A stretch of DNA of 36,725 bases from Actinomycetota bacterium (GCA_019347575.1 JAHWKY010000040.1:1-36725), one strand, 5' to 3'; counted from the first letter of the stretch, positions 7,058 through 14,494 are shown. Notes: a model not told the origin generated them from the sequence alone. A program made the numbers and translations.

Positions 7058-8539
7058 ATGCGTGTGCAGGTCCGTGAGTTGCTGACCAGGATGGATGCTC
7101 GTGCTGCCCAGGCCGAGTCCGGCGCGGGCGAGGGTGAAGCGGTGGTGTTGCCGGAGCTGGGTGGTTGGGAGGAGCTGGTGATCTACGCGCAGACGTCGGA
7201 GCGTGATCCGGCATTGGCGGAGCTGGATGATGGGGAGTTGGAGGATCATTGTCGGCGACAGGCGGCGTTGGCGGCGGCGACGATGGGGCGCTGGTTGCGG
7301 CTGTTGCGGGAGGTGCTGGTGCGGGGGGTGTGGGCGATCGAGGGGGCGAGGACGCCGGCGGCGTGGTTGAGCTACACGGTGGGGATGGCGTCCTCGACCG
7401 CGCGGGAGCACTGCCGGGTCGCGTTGCGGCTGCCGTCGTTCCCCCAGGTGCAGGCCCGGTTGGAGGCGGGCGAGCTCAGCTACAGCAAGGCGCGGGCGAT
7501 CACGAGGGTGTCAGATCCGCGGCTGGAGCCGCTGCTGGTCCGTTTCGCGGAGCAGGCGACGGGTGAGCAGCTGGATCAGATCATCGCGGGGTTCACCCGC
7601 TCGGTGCGGGCGCAGCAGCAGGGGGTGCCGGCGTGGGATCGGGCGAGCCTGACCAGCGCTCAGCTCGATCACGAACTGACCCAGATCCGCATCGTGGTGC
7701 CCACCGCCGACGCGCAGGCAGCGCTGGCACGCCTCGACGCCTACGTGGAGGCAGTACGTCGGGAGGCGGTCGCGGCCGCCAAGCAGGCGGGGGAGGATCC
7801 GGTGTTGCCGACCCAGTTGGTGCAGCGGGTCGAGGCGCTGCTGGCCGCGGCCGAGCGCCTGGCGGTTGAGGTGGCCCAGGATGTGTCGGGGGCGGATGCG
7901 GCCACGCTGGTGATCCACGCCGATGTCGAGCAGCTGACCCCGCCCGAGTCGGGTCAGGACCGGGTTGAGGTGGTCGAGACCGTCACCCGGTGGGGTCGTC
8001 GCCGCGCGGCGATGTCGGCACGGACCCTGCAGCGCCTGGCGTGCAGCGCCCGCTACGCGCTGATCGGTCACGACCAGGACGGCGACACCGCCGGGGTGTC
8101 GGGCACCACCCGGCGGATCCCGCCCCGGCTACGACGGGCGCTGCTGGCCCGCGATGGCACGTGCCGGTTCCCGGGCTGTCACCGCAGCCGCGGGCTGCAC
8201 GGCCACCACATCATCCCCGTGGAACGTGAAGGACCGACGGTGCTGGAGAACCTGATCGTGCTGTGCGGCTACCACCACACGTTCGTGCACGAACGGGACT
8301 GGGTCATCATCCACGACGGCAAGGGCCGGGCCCGGTTCAAGCCCCCCACCGGCCCGCCGCTACCCACCACCCGGGCGATGCTGGGCGCTTCCGCGGAAGC
8401 GCGTGACTGGCGCCGCTACGACCCCGACATCCTGCGTGCCCGCGACGGCACCCCCGCCGACTACGACAGCTGCGTGATGGTCCTACACCAAGAACTGCGC
8501 CGACTCGAAAACCCCGCCCAACTCGCCAACGCCGCCTGA
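7058..8539 (+). CDS. DUF222 / HNH endonuclease-domain protein (13E12-type family)
   Basis: A 493-residue protein with an N-terminal helical DUF222 region (about residues 35-300) and a C-terminal HNH nuclease domain (about 365-420). The nuclease part shows RDGTCRFPGCHRSRGLHGHH, then the ENLIVLCGYHHTFVHE segment, which supplies the Cys pairs for the structural zinc and the catalytic His residues. The ATG at 7058 is preferred over the adjacent GTG 7055 because GGAGG at 7047-7051 is 6 bases upstream. Such genes are multicopy in many actinobacteria, including the 13E12 repeat family of mycobacteria, and their role is unsettled. Codons in the first third end mostly in G, unlike the C-ending neighbours, which hints at a separate origin. 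Near-identical direct repeats bracket the gene, and pieces of its own 3' end follow it. Confidence 0.9.
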   Translation: MRVQVRELLTRMDARAAQAESGAGEGEAVVLPELGGWEELVIYAQTSERDPALAELDDGELEDHCRRQAALAAATMGRWLRLLREVLVRGVWAIEGARTPAAWLSYTVGMASSTAREHCRVALRLPSFPQVQARLEAGELSYSKARAITRVSDPRLEPLLVRFAEQATGEQLDQIIAGFTRSVRAQQQGVPAWDRASLTSAQLDHELTQIRIVVPTADAQAALARLDAYVEAVRREAVAAAKQAGEDPVLPTQLVQRVEALLAAAERLAVEVAQDVSGADAATLVIHADVEQLTPPESGQDRVEVVETVTRWGRRRAAMSARTLQRLACSARYALIGHDQDGDTAGVSGTTRRIPPRLRRALLARDGTCRFPGCHRSRGLHGHHIIPVEREGPTVLENLIVLCGYHHTFVHERDWVIIHDGKGRARFKPPTGPPLPTTRAMLGASAEARDWRRYDPDILRARDGTPADYDSCVMVLHQELRRLENPAQLANAA

Positions 8540-8652
8540 CCGCTTCCGCGGAAGCGGGTGACCGGCGTGTGCGCCCCGCGGGGATCCTGAGACGCTCCGC
8601 CGGGCCACTGCTACCCACCATCCGGACGATGCTGGACGCTTCCGCGGAAGCA
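8386..8652. repeat. Three copies of the palindrome CGCTTCCGCGGAAGCG
   Basis: A perfect 16-base palindrome sits at 8386-8401, inside the HNH gene, and again at 8541-8556, directly after its stop codon. A third copy with one edge change (14-base perfect core) is at 8637-8652. Homology continues into GTGACYGGCG after the first two, and a stretch before the third copy resembles the sequence before the first. The copies therefore look like truncated duplications of the gene's 3' end rather than independent sites. Confidence 0.8.
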
Positions 8653-8672
8653 GCGCGACGCGCGGCGTGCCC
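8569..8672 (+). pseudogene. Remnant of a second DUF222/HNH 3' end
   Basis: In one frame this reads AGPLLPTIRTMLDASAEA, which aligns with TGPPLPTTRAMLGASAEA near the C-terminus of the intact HNH protein upstream. The DNA similarity covers about 60 bases including the palindrome. No start, DUF222 region or zinc ligands remain, so it is a fragment left by duplication or recombination. The rest of 8540-8806 shows only the right 25-bp repeat and a ribosome site for the next gene. Confidence 0.65.
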
Positions 8673-8695
8673 CCGCGGTCTGAACGCGGGGTCGC
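8671..8695. repeat. Right copy of the 25-bp direct repeat flanking the HNH gene
   Basis: It matches 6915-6939 at 24 of 25 positions (the only difference is C6921 versus G8677), lying 1,756 bp downstream. It keeps the CCCCGC/GCGGGG arms. Here it is not at the end of any intact gene. Confidence 0.8.
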
Positions 8696-8806
8696 CCACT
8701 GGAGGTCGAGCCGCGGCAGGAGAACGGCGGGGCGAGGGCGAATTACCCCCTCGACCTGACTTCCCGGGCGGATCCCGGCAAGTCCATCCTCCACGAAGGA
8801 GTCGTC

Positions 8807-9523
8807 ATGCGTTCGCGCACCATCGTCACGATCGTGGCCCTCGCGGTCACCGCCCTGCCGGGCATCGCCGCACACGAAGCCCCGCCCGAGGGATGCCGCG
8901 AGACCGGCACCCACGCCGAAGGCGAGGAGCCGCGCCTGATCTGCACCGAGGCCAACTACTTCCACTGCGCGGGCGACCTCAAGCTCCAGAACGCCGAGAT
9001 CATCGCGAACTCGAACATCCCGTCCTGGGACACCACCCCGCCCGCAGGCTCGGTCACGGCGGGCGAGGGGTGCGGGACCTACGAGACGCTCCTGACCAGC
9101 GGTGACAACCCCTACAACGGCATGGACGGGATCTGGGAGGGGACCTTCACCGGCAACCTCGAGTCCTTCACGGTCGAGGTGCACAAGATCGACACCGGAA
9201 CGTCCCGAGTGGACGACACCGAGGCCGCGCTCCTGTGGATCCGGATCGACGGCGTCGATGTCGTCGCCAGGCAGGCCGACGGCACACCGATGGCCGCGGA
9301 GCGCAGCTCGACCGGTGCCAGCATCAAGTACACGTTCACGGTGACCGGGCTGCAGGGCTACAACCTCGAGCGCGGCGCGGGCACGATCGAGCGCACCATC
9401 ACCATCGGGGTCCGCAGCTTCGCCAACAACCAGGGCGCCTGGGTCTGGGACACGACCGAGGTTCCCGCGGGCGTCACGTTCAACCCCGCGTCGCCCGCCG
9501 GCACGCTGGTGTTCCCCGGCTGA
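8807..9523 (+). CDS. Secreted protein of unknown function, paralogue of the 5150-5887 product
   Basis: A 238-residue protein with a signal peptide (residues 1 to about 22, RTIVTIVALAVTALPGIAA) and no other hydrophobic helix. An AAGGAG ribosome site at 8796-8801 supports the ATG at 8807. The mature protein has four cysteines in its N-terminal third and then a Thr/Gly/Val-rich, probably beta-stranded region. It shares an ordered set of short motifs with the product at 5150: PEGC, PAGSVTAGEG, WEGTFTGNLES, WIRIDGVDV, RTITIGVRSF and VWDTTEVPAGVTFN. No catalytic motif is visible and I do not recognise the family. A strong hairpin follows at 9540-9566, so it probably ends a transcript. The two paralogues flank the ABC pseudogene and the HNH gene. 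Confidence 0.8.
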   Translation: MRSRTIVTIVALAVTALPGIAAHEAPPEGCRETGTHAEGEEPRLICTEANYFHCAGDLKLQNAEIIANSNIPSWDTTPPAGSVTAGEGCGTYETLLTSGDNPYNGMDGIWEGTFTGNLESFTVEVHKIDTGTSRVDDTEAALLWIRIDGVDVVARQADGTPMAAERSSTGASIKYTFTVTGLQGYNLERGAGTIERTITIGVRSFANNQGAWVWDTTEVPAGVTFNPASPAGTLVFPG

Positions 9524-9539
9524 GCCATCAGCAGCAGCG

Positions 9540-9566
9540 GTGCCCCGGCCACTGCGGCCGGGGCAC
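9540..9566 (+). terminator. Terminator-like hairpin after the secreted-protein gene
   Basis: A perfect 11-bp GC-rich stem (GTGCCCCGGCC at 9540-9550 with GGCCGGGGCAC at 9556-9566) closes a 5-base loop 17 bases after the stop codon. No T-run follows, as is common for actinobacterial terminators. Confidence 0.7.
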
Positions 9567-9649
9567 TGCCGTGCGCCCCGCGGGGCGCGGGTTGGCAGCG
9601 GGAGCTCCGGTCGGCCACCCTTGACGGCCTCACCGACCGCGAGGCGTGC

Positions 9650-10819
9650 GTGACGACGACAGCCACCGGGCAGCTCCGCGATATCGAGGGCAGGGTCCTC
9701 GCCGGCGAGCGCCTGACCGCCGACGACGGCAACGCGCTGTACGCCTGCGACGACCTGTCGTGGCTCGGGGGGCTCGCCCGGGAGGTCCAGCGCACGCGCA
9801 CCGGCGACACGGTGATGTTCAACGTCAACCGCCACCTCAACCTGACCAACGTGTGCGTGGCGTCGTGCGAGTACTGCACCTTCGAGCGCAAACCGGGCCA
9901 GCCCGACGCGTACACGATGCGCATCCCCGAGGCGGTCCGTCTCGCCGAGCAGATGCAGCCCGAGGGGCTCACCGAGCTGCACATCGTCAACGGCCTGCAC
10001 CCCACGCTGCCCTACGACTACTACCCCAACGCCATCCGCCAGCTGAAGCAGGCGCTGCCAGGCGTCGCCATCAAGGCGTTCACCGCCACCGAGGTCGACT
10101 GGTTCTGCGAGCTCACGGGGCGCGACGCCGAGACCATCCTCGACGAGCTGATCGATGCCGGCCTCGAGTCGCTCACCGGTGGCGGCGCCGAGATCTTCGC
10201 CGAGGAGGTGCGCTCGAGGATCGTCGATCACGACTGCCACTGGGAGCGCTGGTCCGAGATCCACGAGCTCGCGCACGGCAAGGGGCTGCGGACCCCGGCG
10301 ACGATGCTGTACGGCCACATCGAGGAGCCGCGCCACCGCGTCGACCACGTGCTGCGCCTGCGCGAGCTGCAGGACCGCACCGGAGGCTTCGTCACCTTCA
10401 TCCCGTTGCGCTTCCACCCCGAGGGGTCGCGCATCCCGCGCCCCATCGCCACCGGTGCCGAGGCGATGAAGGTGTTCGCGGTTAGCCGCCTCCTGCTGGA
10501 CAACTTCGACCGGCTCAAGTGCTTCTGGGTGATGCACGGACTGACTCTCAGCCAGCTGCTGCTCGAGTTCGGCGTCGACGACCTCGACGGGTCGGTGGTC
10601 GAGTACAAGATCACCCACGACCCGGACGGTCAGACACCCGACACGATGCACCGTTCTGACCTGCTGCGCCTCATCCGCGAGGCGGGGCGGATCCCGGTCG
10701 AGCGCGACACCCGCTACCGGCCGTTGCGGGTCTACCCCCGCCATCCCGCCCCGGACGAGGATCGACACGAGCGCCCCTTCCGGGTGAGGCAACTGCCGGT
10801 CGCGAACCCCGGTGCCTGA
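9650..10819 (+). CDS. mqnE: Aminofutalosine synthase (MqnE), radical SAM enzyme
   Basis: A 389-residue radical SAM enzyme of the futalosine menaquinone pathway, which joins the MqnA product 3-[(1-carboxyvinyl)oxy]benzoate to the adenosyl group of SAM. The [4Fe-4S] motif Cys69-x3-Cys73-x2-Cys76 (CVASCEYC) follows NRHLNLTNV. MqnE-type segments follow: ELHIVNGLHPTLPYDYY, IKAFTATEVDWF and the C-terminal KCFWVMHG and EFGVDDLDGSVVEYKI. These separate it from MqnC, which is also in the window. Start GTG 9650 has GAGG at 9641-9644 just upstream. The gene overlaps or abuts mqnA, so the two are likely co-transcribed and translationally coupled. The sequence looks intact. Confidence 0.93.
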   Translation: MTTTATGQLRDIEGRVLAGERLTADDGNALYACDDLSWLGGLAREVQRTRTGDTVMFNVNRHLNLTNVCVASCEYCTFERKPGQPDAYTMRIPEAVRLAEQMQPEGLTELHIVNGLHPTLPYDYYPNAIRQLKQALPGVAIKAFTATEVDWFCELTGRDAETILDELIDAGLESLTGGGAEIFAEEVRSRIVDHDCHWERWSEIHELAHGKGLRTPATMLYGHIEEPRHRVDHVLRLRELQDRTGGFVTFIPLRFHPEGSRIPRPIATGAEAMKVFAVSRLLLDNFDRLKCFWVMHGLTLSQLLLEFGVDDLDGSVVEYKITHDPDGQTPDTMHRSDLLRLIREAGRIPVERDTRYRPLRVYPRHPAPDEDRHERPFRVRQLPVANPGA

Positions 10820-10820
10820 G

Positions 10821-11678
10821 ATGAGCGAGCTGCGGCTCGTGCAGCGACCGCGGGTCGGACACATCCAGTTCCTGAACTGCCTCCCGCTGTACCACGGGCT
10901 GGTCCACAGCCAGGCGGTGCTCGATCTCGAGCTGACGAAGGGGGCGCCGACCGAGCTCAACCGCATGCTCCTCGATGGCGAGCTCGACGTCGCGCCGATC
11001 TCGTCGGTCGAGTACCTGCGCCACGCCAGCGAGCTGCTGCTGCTACCCGACCTCGTCGTCGCGGCCGACGGGGCCGTGCGATCGATCACCCTCGCGACCA
11101 AGGTCCCCGTGGAGGATCTGGACGGGGCGACCATCGCGCTCACCAACACGTCCGCGACCTCGGTGTCGCTGCTCGAGCTGCTCATGCAGGAGCGCTGGCA
11201 GGTGAAGGTGGACACGTTCACCTGTCCACCGGACCTTCCGCGGATGCTCGAGGAGGCCGACGGGGCGCTGCTGATCGGCGACGACGCCCTGCGGGCGAAC
11301 TACGCCGCCCACGACGTGGACACCTACGACCTCGGCGAGCACTGGCACGCGCTCACCGGCATGCCGATGGTGTTCGCCGTCTGGGCCGCGCGGGCCGACT
11401 GGGCCGACGAGCACCGCGACGCGTGCCGCGCGGTCTACGAGGGCCTGCACCGCTCGCTCGAGCACTCGCTGGCCGAGGTCGCCGCGATCGCCGCCGACGT
11501 TGCACGCTGGGAGCCCTTCGATGCCGCGTTCCTCGAGTCCTACTTCCGCGGCCTCAGCTTCCGGTTCGGGCCGCGCGAGCAGACCGGCCTGGCACTCTTC
11601 GCCGAGAAGCTGGTCGCTGCTGGTGACGTCGGCCTCGACCACGTCCCGCCGTTCGAGTTCGCCCCGGTCGACCGCTGA
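10821..11678 (+). CDS. mqnA: Chorismate dehydratase (MqnA)
   Basis: A 285-residue cytosolic protein with a periplasmic-binding-protein-like fold, which in this family converts chorismate to 3-[(1-carboxyvinyl)oxy]benzoate, the first futalosine step. The family opening VGHIQFLNCLPLYHGL is present, followed by the APISSVEYLRH and TNTSATSVSLLELL segments and the LIGDDAL motif. The ATG at 10821 directly follows the mqnE stop (10817-10819). An in-frame GTG at 10812 overlapping mqnE is an equal alternative that adds three residues. Neither has a clear ribosome site, which suggests coupling to mqnE. MqnD belongs to a related fold, but the N-terminal motif favours MqnA. The gene ends exactly against the stop of the antisense Uma2 gene. 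Confidence 0.9.
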   Translation: MSELRLVQRPRVGHIQFLNCLPLYHGLVHSQAVLDLELTKGAPTELNRMLLDGELDVAPISSVEYLRHASELLLLPDLVVAADGAVRSITLATKVPVEDLDGATIALTNTSATSVSLLELLMQERWQVKVDTFTCPPDLPRMLEEADGALLIGDDALRANYAAHDVDTYDLGEHWHALTGMPMVFAVWAARADWADEHRDACRAVYEGLHRSLEHSLAEVAAIAADVARWEPFDAAFLESYFRGLSFRFGPREQTGLALFAEKLVAAGDVGLDHVPPFEFAPVDR

Positions 11679-12281
11679 TCACCGTTCGGCGTCGAACACC
11701 TCCTCGACGTCCAGTTCGAAGCCGGGCAGGAGCGGGGTCGTGAGCCGCTGGCCGGGTCCGTACGTCTCCGGCGCCCCGTACGCGCCGTCGCGTAGGCGGT
11801 GCACGTCGATGCACGGAACCTCGAGGTCGACGAACCAGAACTCGGCCACGCCCTCGCGCTCGTAGAGGTTGCGCTTGTTGATCAGGTCGAGCCGCCGTGT
11901 CGAGGGCGACGACACCTCGATCGCGATGTCGGGTCCACCGCGGATGTAGCGCCGTTCGAGCCGCTCGAGGTGGTCGCGCGTCAGCAAGACGACGTCGGGC
12001 TCGACGTGGGTATCCTCGGCGAACCACACACCGGTCGGGGCGGGGTACACGCGCCCGCCGTGCTCCTCGACGTAAGCGAAGAGACGAACCGTGAGGATGG
12101 TCACGGCGTGCTGGTGGGGGACGATCGGCGGCGCTGTCACGTACAGCTCCCCGTCGATGAGCTCGCGCCGGAGGTGGTCGTCGGGGAAGTCGAAGAGGTC
12201 GTCGTACGTGAGCCCCGTGGCCACGGGGACACCCGCTGGCAGCGGCGCCGACAGCTCGCTCACGACCGCTCTCTCGTGCAT
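11679..12281 (-). CDS. Uma2-family (DUF820) PD-(D/E)xK nuclease-fold protein
   Basis: A 200-residue protein of the Uma2/DUF820 family, which has a restriction-endonuclease-like core. Conserved pieces are GLTYDDLFDFPDDHLRRELI near the N-terminus (the Glu in RELIDGEL), then HVEPDVVLL with the active-site Asp, and IAIEVSSPSTRRLDLINK with the Glu-x-Ser/Lys part. The ATG at 12281 fits the family length of about 190-200 residues. The biological role of the family is not established; many are multicopy accessory genes. It is inserted antisense between mqnA and mqnC: its stop codon touches the mqnA stop (TGA 11676-11678, then TCA 11679-11681). The 109-base gap to mqnC is divergent. Confidence 0.88.
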   Translation of the reverse strand: MHERAVVSELSAPLPAGVPVATGLTYDDLFDFPDDHLRRELIDGELYVTAPPIVPHQHAVTILTVRLFAYVEEHGGRVYPAPTGVWFAEDTHVEPDVVLLTRDHLERLERRYIRGGPDIAIEVSSPSTRRLDLINKRNLYEREGVAEFWFVDLEVPCIDVHRLRDGAYGAPETYGPGQRLTTPLLPGFELDVEEVFDAER

Positions 12282-12359
12282 GGACGGGACCGTACGTGTG
12301 GAGCGTACCGACGTGGTCGCGGACCCGGCCGTGCCTGTGGAAGCTCCGCAGCCGCCGGA

Positions 12360-12365
12360 TACCCT
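12360..12365 (+). promoter_or_regulatory. Candidate -10 box (TACCCT) for mqnC
   Basis: TACCCT fits TANNNT and lies 25 bases before GTG 12391, giving a leader of about 20 bases that holds AGGAG at 12380-12384. The same hexamer occurs before ubiE (14489) and the lipoprotein gene (15296). No -35 box is clear. Confidence 0.35.
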
Positions 12366-12390
12366 CGAGCTCCACCATCAGGAGCCCGTC

Positions 12391-13506
12391 GTGCAGGTGT
12401 TCGCCGAGGACCGCCGGTCGACCGAGATCGCCGACCTGCTCGCGCACGCTGCCGACGGCGGCCGCATCAGTGACGACGAGGCGCTCCTGCTGTACGAGCG
12501 CGCCCCGTTCCAGGCCCTCGGCCGCGCCGCCGACGAGGTCCGGCGCCGCCGCTACCCCGACGGTCGCGGGACCTTCATCATCGAACGCAACATCAACTAC
12601 ACCAACATCTGCGTCACGAACTGCAAGTTCTGTGCCTTCTACCGCCCCCCGAAGCACGACCAGGCGTGGGTGCGTGACTGGGATGAGATCGACCGCCGCG
12701 TCGACGAGGCGGTCGATCTCGGCGCGTGCCAGATCATGTTCCAGGGTGGACACAACCCCGAGTTCGGGATCGAGTACTACGAGGAGCTGTTCGGGCGCAC
12801 CCACCGCCGCCACCCCGAGCTGTTCCTGCACTCGCTGGGCGGGTCCGAGGTCGTGCACATCAGCAAGGTCAGCGGGATCGCGTTCGAGGAGGCTCTCACC
12901 AGGCTGCGCGCCGCGGGCCTCAGCTCGTTGGCGGGGGCCGGGGCGGAGATGCTCCCGGAGCGACCGCGATCGCTCATCGCTCCGCTCAAGGAGCCGGGCC
13001 GCGTCTGGCTCGAGGTGATGGAGCTCGCGCACACGATCGGGATCGAGTCCACCGCGACCATGATGATGGGCACGGTCGAGACCATCCCCGAACGCATCGA
13101 GCACCTCGCGATGATCCGGGATGTGCAGGACCGCACCGGCGGCTTCCGAGCGTTCATCCACTGGACCTACCAGGCCGAGAACAACAAGCTGTTCGGCCAG
13201 TCGCCCAGCGTCTTCGAGTACCTGCGGCTGCTCGCGGTCGCGCGGCTGTTCTTCGACGACGTCGCACACATCCAGGGATCCTGGCTCACGACCGGCAAGG
13301 AGGTCGGTCAGCTGAGCCTCCACTTCGGCGCCGACGACCTTGGCTCGGTGATGCTCGAGGAGAACGTCGTGTCGGCCGCGGGCGCCAAGCACCGGTCGGA
13401 CACCGACGAGATCATCGCGCTCATCGGGGCGGCCGGCCGTCTGCCGGCGAAGCGCAACACCCTCTACGAGATCCTCGAGACCTACCCGGTCGAACAGGCC
13501 GCGTGA
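12391..13506 (+). CDS. mqnC: Cyclic dehypoxanthine futalosine synthase (MqnC), radical SAM enzyme
   Basis: A 371-residue radical SAM enzyme that cyclises dehypoxanthine futalosine in menaquinone synthesis. The cluster motif Cys74-x3-Cys78-x2-Cys81 (CVTNCKFC) follows the family signature IIERNINYTN. Other MqnC hallmarks are QIMFQGGHNP, GAGAEMLPERPR, the TATMMMGT segment, WLTTGKEVGQLSLHFGADD and EENVVSAAGAKHRS. Start GTG 12391 is chosen because AGGAG at 12380-12384 is 6 bases away, a -10-like box lies before it, and the length then matches other actinobacterial MqnC proteins. Upstream in-frame starts, including ATG 12280, would overlap the divergent Uma2 start and add an unrelated Pro/Glu-rich stretch. 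Its stop is 3 bases from the stop of the convergent next gene. Confidence 0.92.
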   Translation: MQVFAEDRRSTEIADLLAHAADGGRISDDEALLLYERAPFQALGRAADEVRRRRYPDGRGTFIIERNINYTNICVTNCKFCAFYRPPKHDQAWVRDWDEIDRRVDEAVDLGACQIMFQGGHNPEFGIEYYEELFGRTHRRHPELFLHSLGGSEVVHISKVSGIAFEEALTRLRAAGLSSLAGAGAEMLPERPRSLIAPLKEPGRVWLEVMELAHTIGIESTATMMMGTVETIPERIEHLAMIRDVQDRTGGFRAFIHWTYQAENNKLFGQSPSVFEYLRLLAVARLFFDDVAHIQGSWLTTGKEVGQLSLHFGADDLGSVMLEENVVSAAGAKHRSDTDEIIALIGAAGRLPAKRNTLYEILETYPVEQAA

Positions 13507-13509
13507 CGA

Positions 13510-14442
13510 TCACCGGCGCAGCCGGAACCGTCCCTTCTTCCCATCCTCGTCATCGTCGTTCGATGACCGCCGTGTCTTCGATGGCTTCGAGCCTCGCGCG
13601 GTGAAGTTGTAGGGGTCGAGGTCAGCCGGAGGCCCGGCAGCGGACGGCGATCCCTGCGGTGCGCCGGTGTCCGCCGTTTCCTCCTCCGAGGTGGGCGTCG
13701 CCGGTTGCGGCGACACCGCCGGTTCCGCGGGAGGAGCCGGCGCGGCAGGCGGCGGGATCGGCGGGGGAGCGGGCTGCGCAGCGGCGCCTGGAGGTGGAGG
13801 GGGAGTCGGCGGTGTCGAGGGCGTGGGAGCACCCGCATCCGGGGCCGTCGCGGGGGATCCTGCGGGCGGCGCGATCTCGAACTCCGCGAGGGCGTCGGCC
13901 ACGTCATCCTGGCCGGGCGCCGCGATGTCCGCCGCGGCCGCGGCGACCTCGTCGATCGGGGAGGGCGGCGCGGGTCGCGGTGACGCGGGTGGCGGCGGTG
14001 TCGCAGCCGGCGGTGGTGTCGCGGCGGGTGGCGAAGGGGGTGGAGACGCTGGTGGGGGCTCCATGCCGAGGTCGGTGACCGCCTGCTGCAGATCGTCGAG
14101 GTCGAACTCCCCTTCGAGATCTTCGGCGGGACCGGTTAGCGAGGGGTCCGAGACCGTCGGAGGCGCGGGGACGGCGGGTGGAGGAGGAGCCGGCGCAGCC
14201 GGGGCGTCGCCCGTTGGGATCGGCGCCGTCCACGGCTCCGGCTCGCCGGCTTCCGTGGCGGCGCCCGCCCCGAGGTCGACCTCGTACTCAGCCGGCTCGG
14301 GGCCCTCGCTTGCTGCGGTCTCGGCATCTGGCGCGGGCGAGGATGCCGCGGACTCGACCTGGACGAGGTGCCCGCTCGGGCAGCGCCCCTCGCTGTTGAT
14401 GGGCACCTCGCCGCCACACAACGAGCAGTAGGCGTGGAGCAT
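13510..14442 (-). CDS. Proline/alanine-rich protein with N-terminal zinc-finger-like motif, unknown function
   Basis: A 310-residue protein. The first 25 residues hold a compact Cys/His cluster (Cys6-x2-Cys9, then Cys21 and His25 in CPSGH) that looks like a small zinc ribbon. Most of the rest is low-complexity Pro/Ala, interrupted by two acidic, probably helical islands (around residues 108-127 and 164-192: EFDLDDLQQAVTDLGM and VAAAAADI...VADALAEFEI). The C-terminus is strongly basic (SKTRRSS, then KKGRFRLRR). There is no signal peptide or membrane helix, so it is predicted to be cytoplasmic and largely disordered. ATG 14442 has an AGGAG site at 14452-14448. The family is unknown; the basic tail would suit contact with nucleic acid or a membrane, which is a guess. 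It is convergent with mqnC and divergent from ubiE. Confidence 0.75.
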   Translation of the reverse strand: MLHAYCSLCGGEVPINSEGRCPSGHLVQVESAASSPAPDAETAASEGPEPAEYEVDLGAGAATEAGEPEPWTAPIPTGDAPAAPAPPPPAVPAPPTVSDPSLTGPAEDLEGEFDLDDLQQAVTDLGMEPPPASPPPSPPAATPPPAATPPPPASPRPAPPSPIDEVAAAAADIAAPGQDDVADALAEFEIAPPAGSPATAPDAGAPTPSTPPTPPPPPGAAAQPAPPPIPPPAAPAPPAEPAVSPQPATPTSEEETADTGAPQGSPSAAGPPADLDPYNFTARGSKPSKTRRSSNDDDEDGKKGRFRLRR

Positions 14443-14488
14443 GCGATCTCCTGCGCGATCCGGCGGTGGGGTGTGCCAAGGGTCAAGC

Positions 14489-14494
14489 TACCCT
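14489..14494 (+). promoter_or_regulatory. Candidate -10 box (TACCCT) for ubiE/menG
   Basis: TACCCT lies 39 bases before GTG 14534, in the divergent gap with the minus-strand zinc-finger-like gene. It matches the hexamers before mqnC and the lipoprotein gene. No clear -35 box is seen. Confidence 0.3.

Noticed and set aside
8569-9585. 15-base repeat GTGCGCCCCGCGGGG at 8569 and 9571
   Set aside because: Short, GC-only and self-complementary; in DNA this GC-rich it may occur by chance, and no structure surrounds it.
9621-9626. TTGACG as a -35 box for mqnE
   Set aside because: No TANNNT-like -10 box lies 16-19 bases downstream before the start codon.
8483-11221. 912-residue minus-strand open frame
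   Set aside because: It runs opposite the secreted-protein gene, mqnE and mqnA, has shadow-like composition and no start signal.
12091-12390. N-terminal extension of MqnC
   Set aside because: It overlaps the antisense Uma2 gene, is Pro/Glu-rich and absent from known MqnC proteins; GTG 12391 has a good ribosome site.
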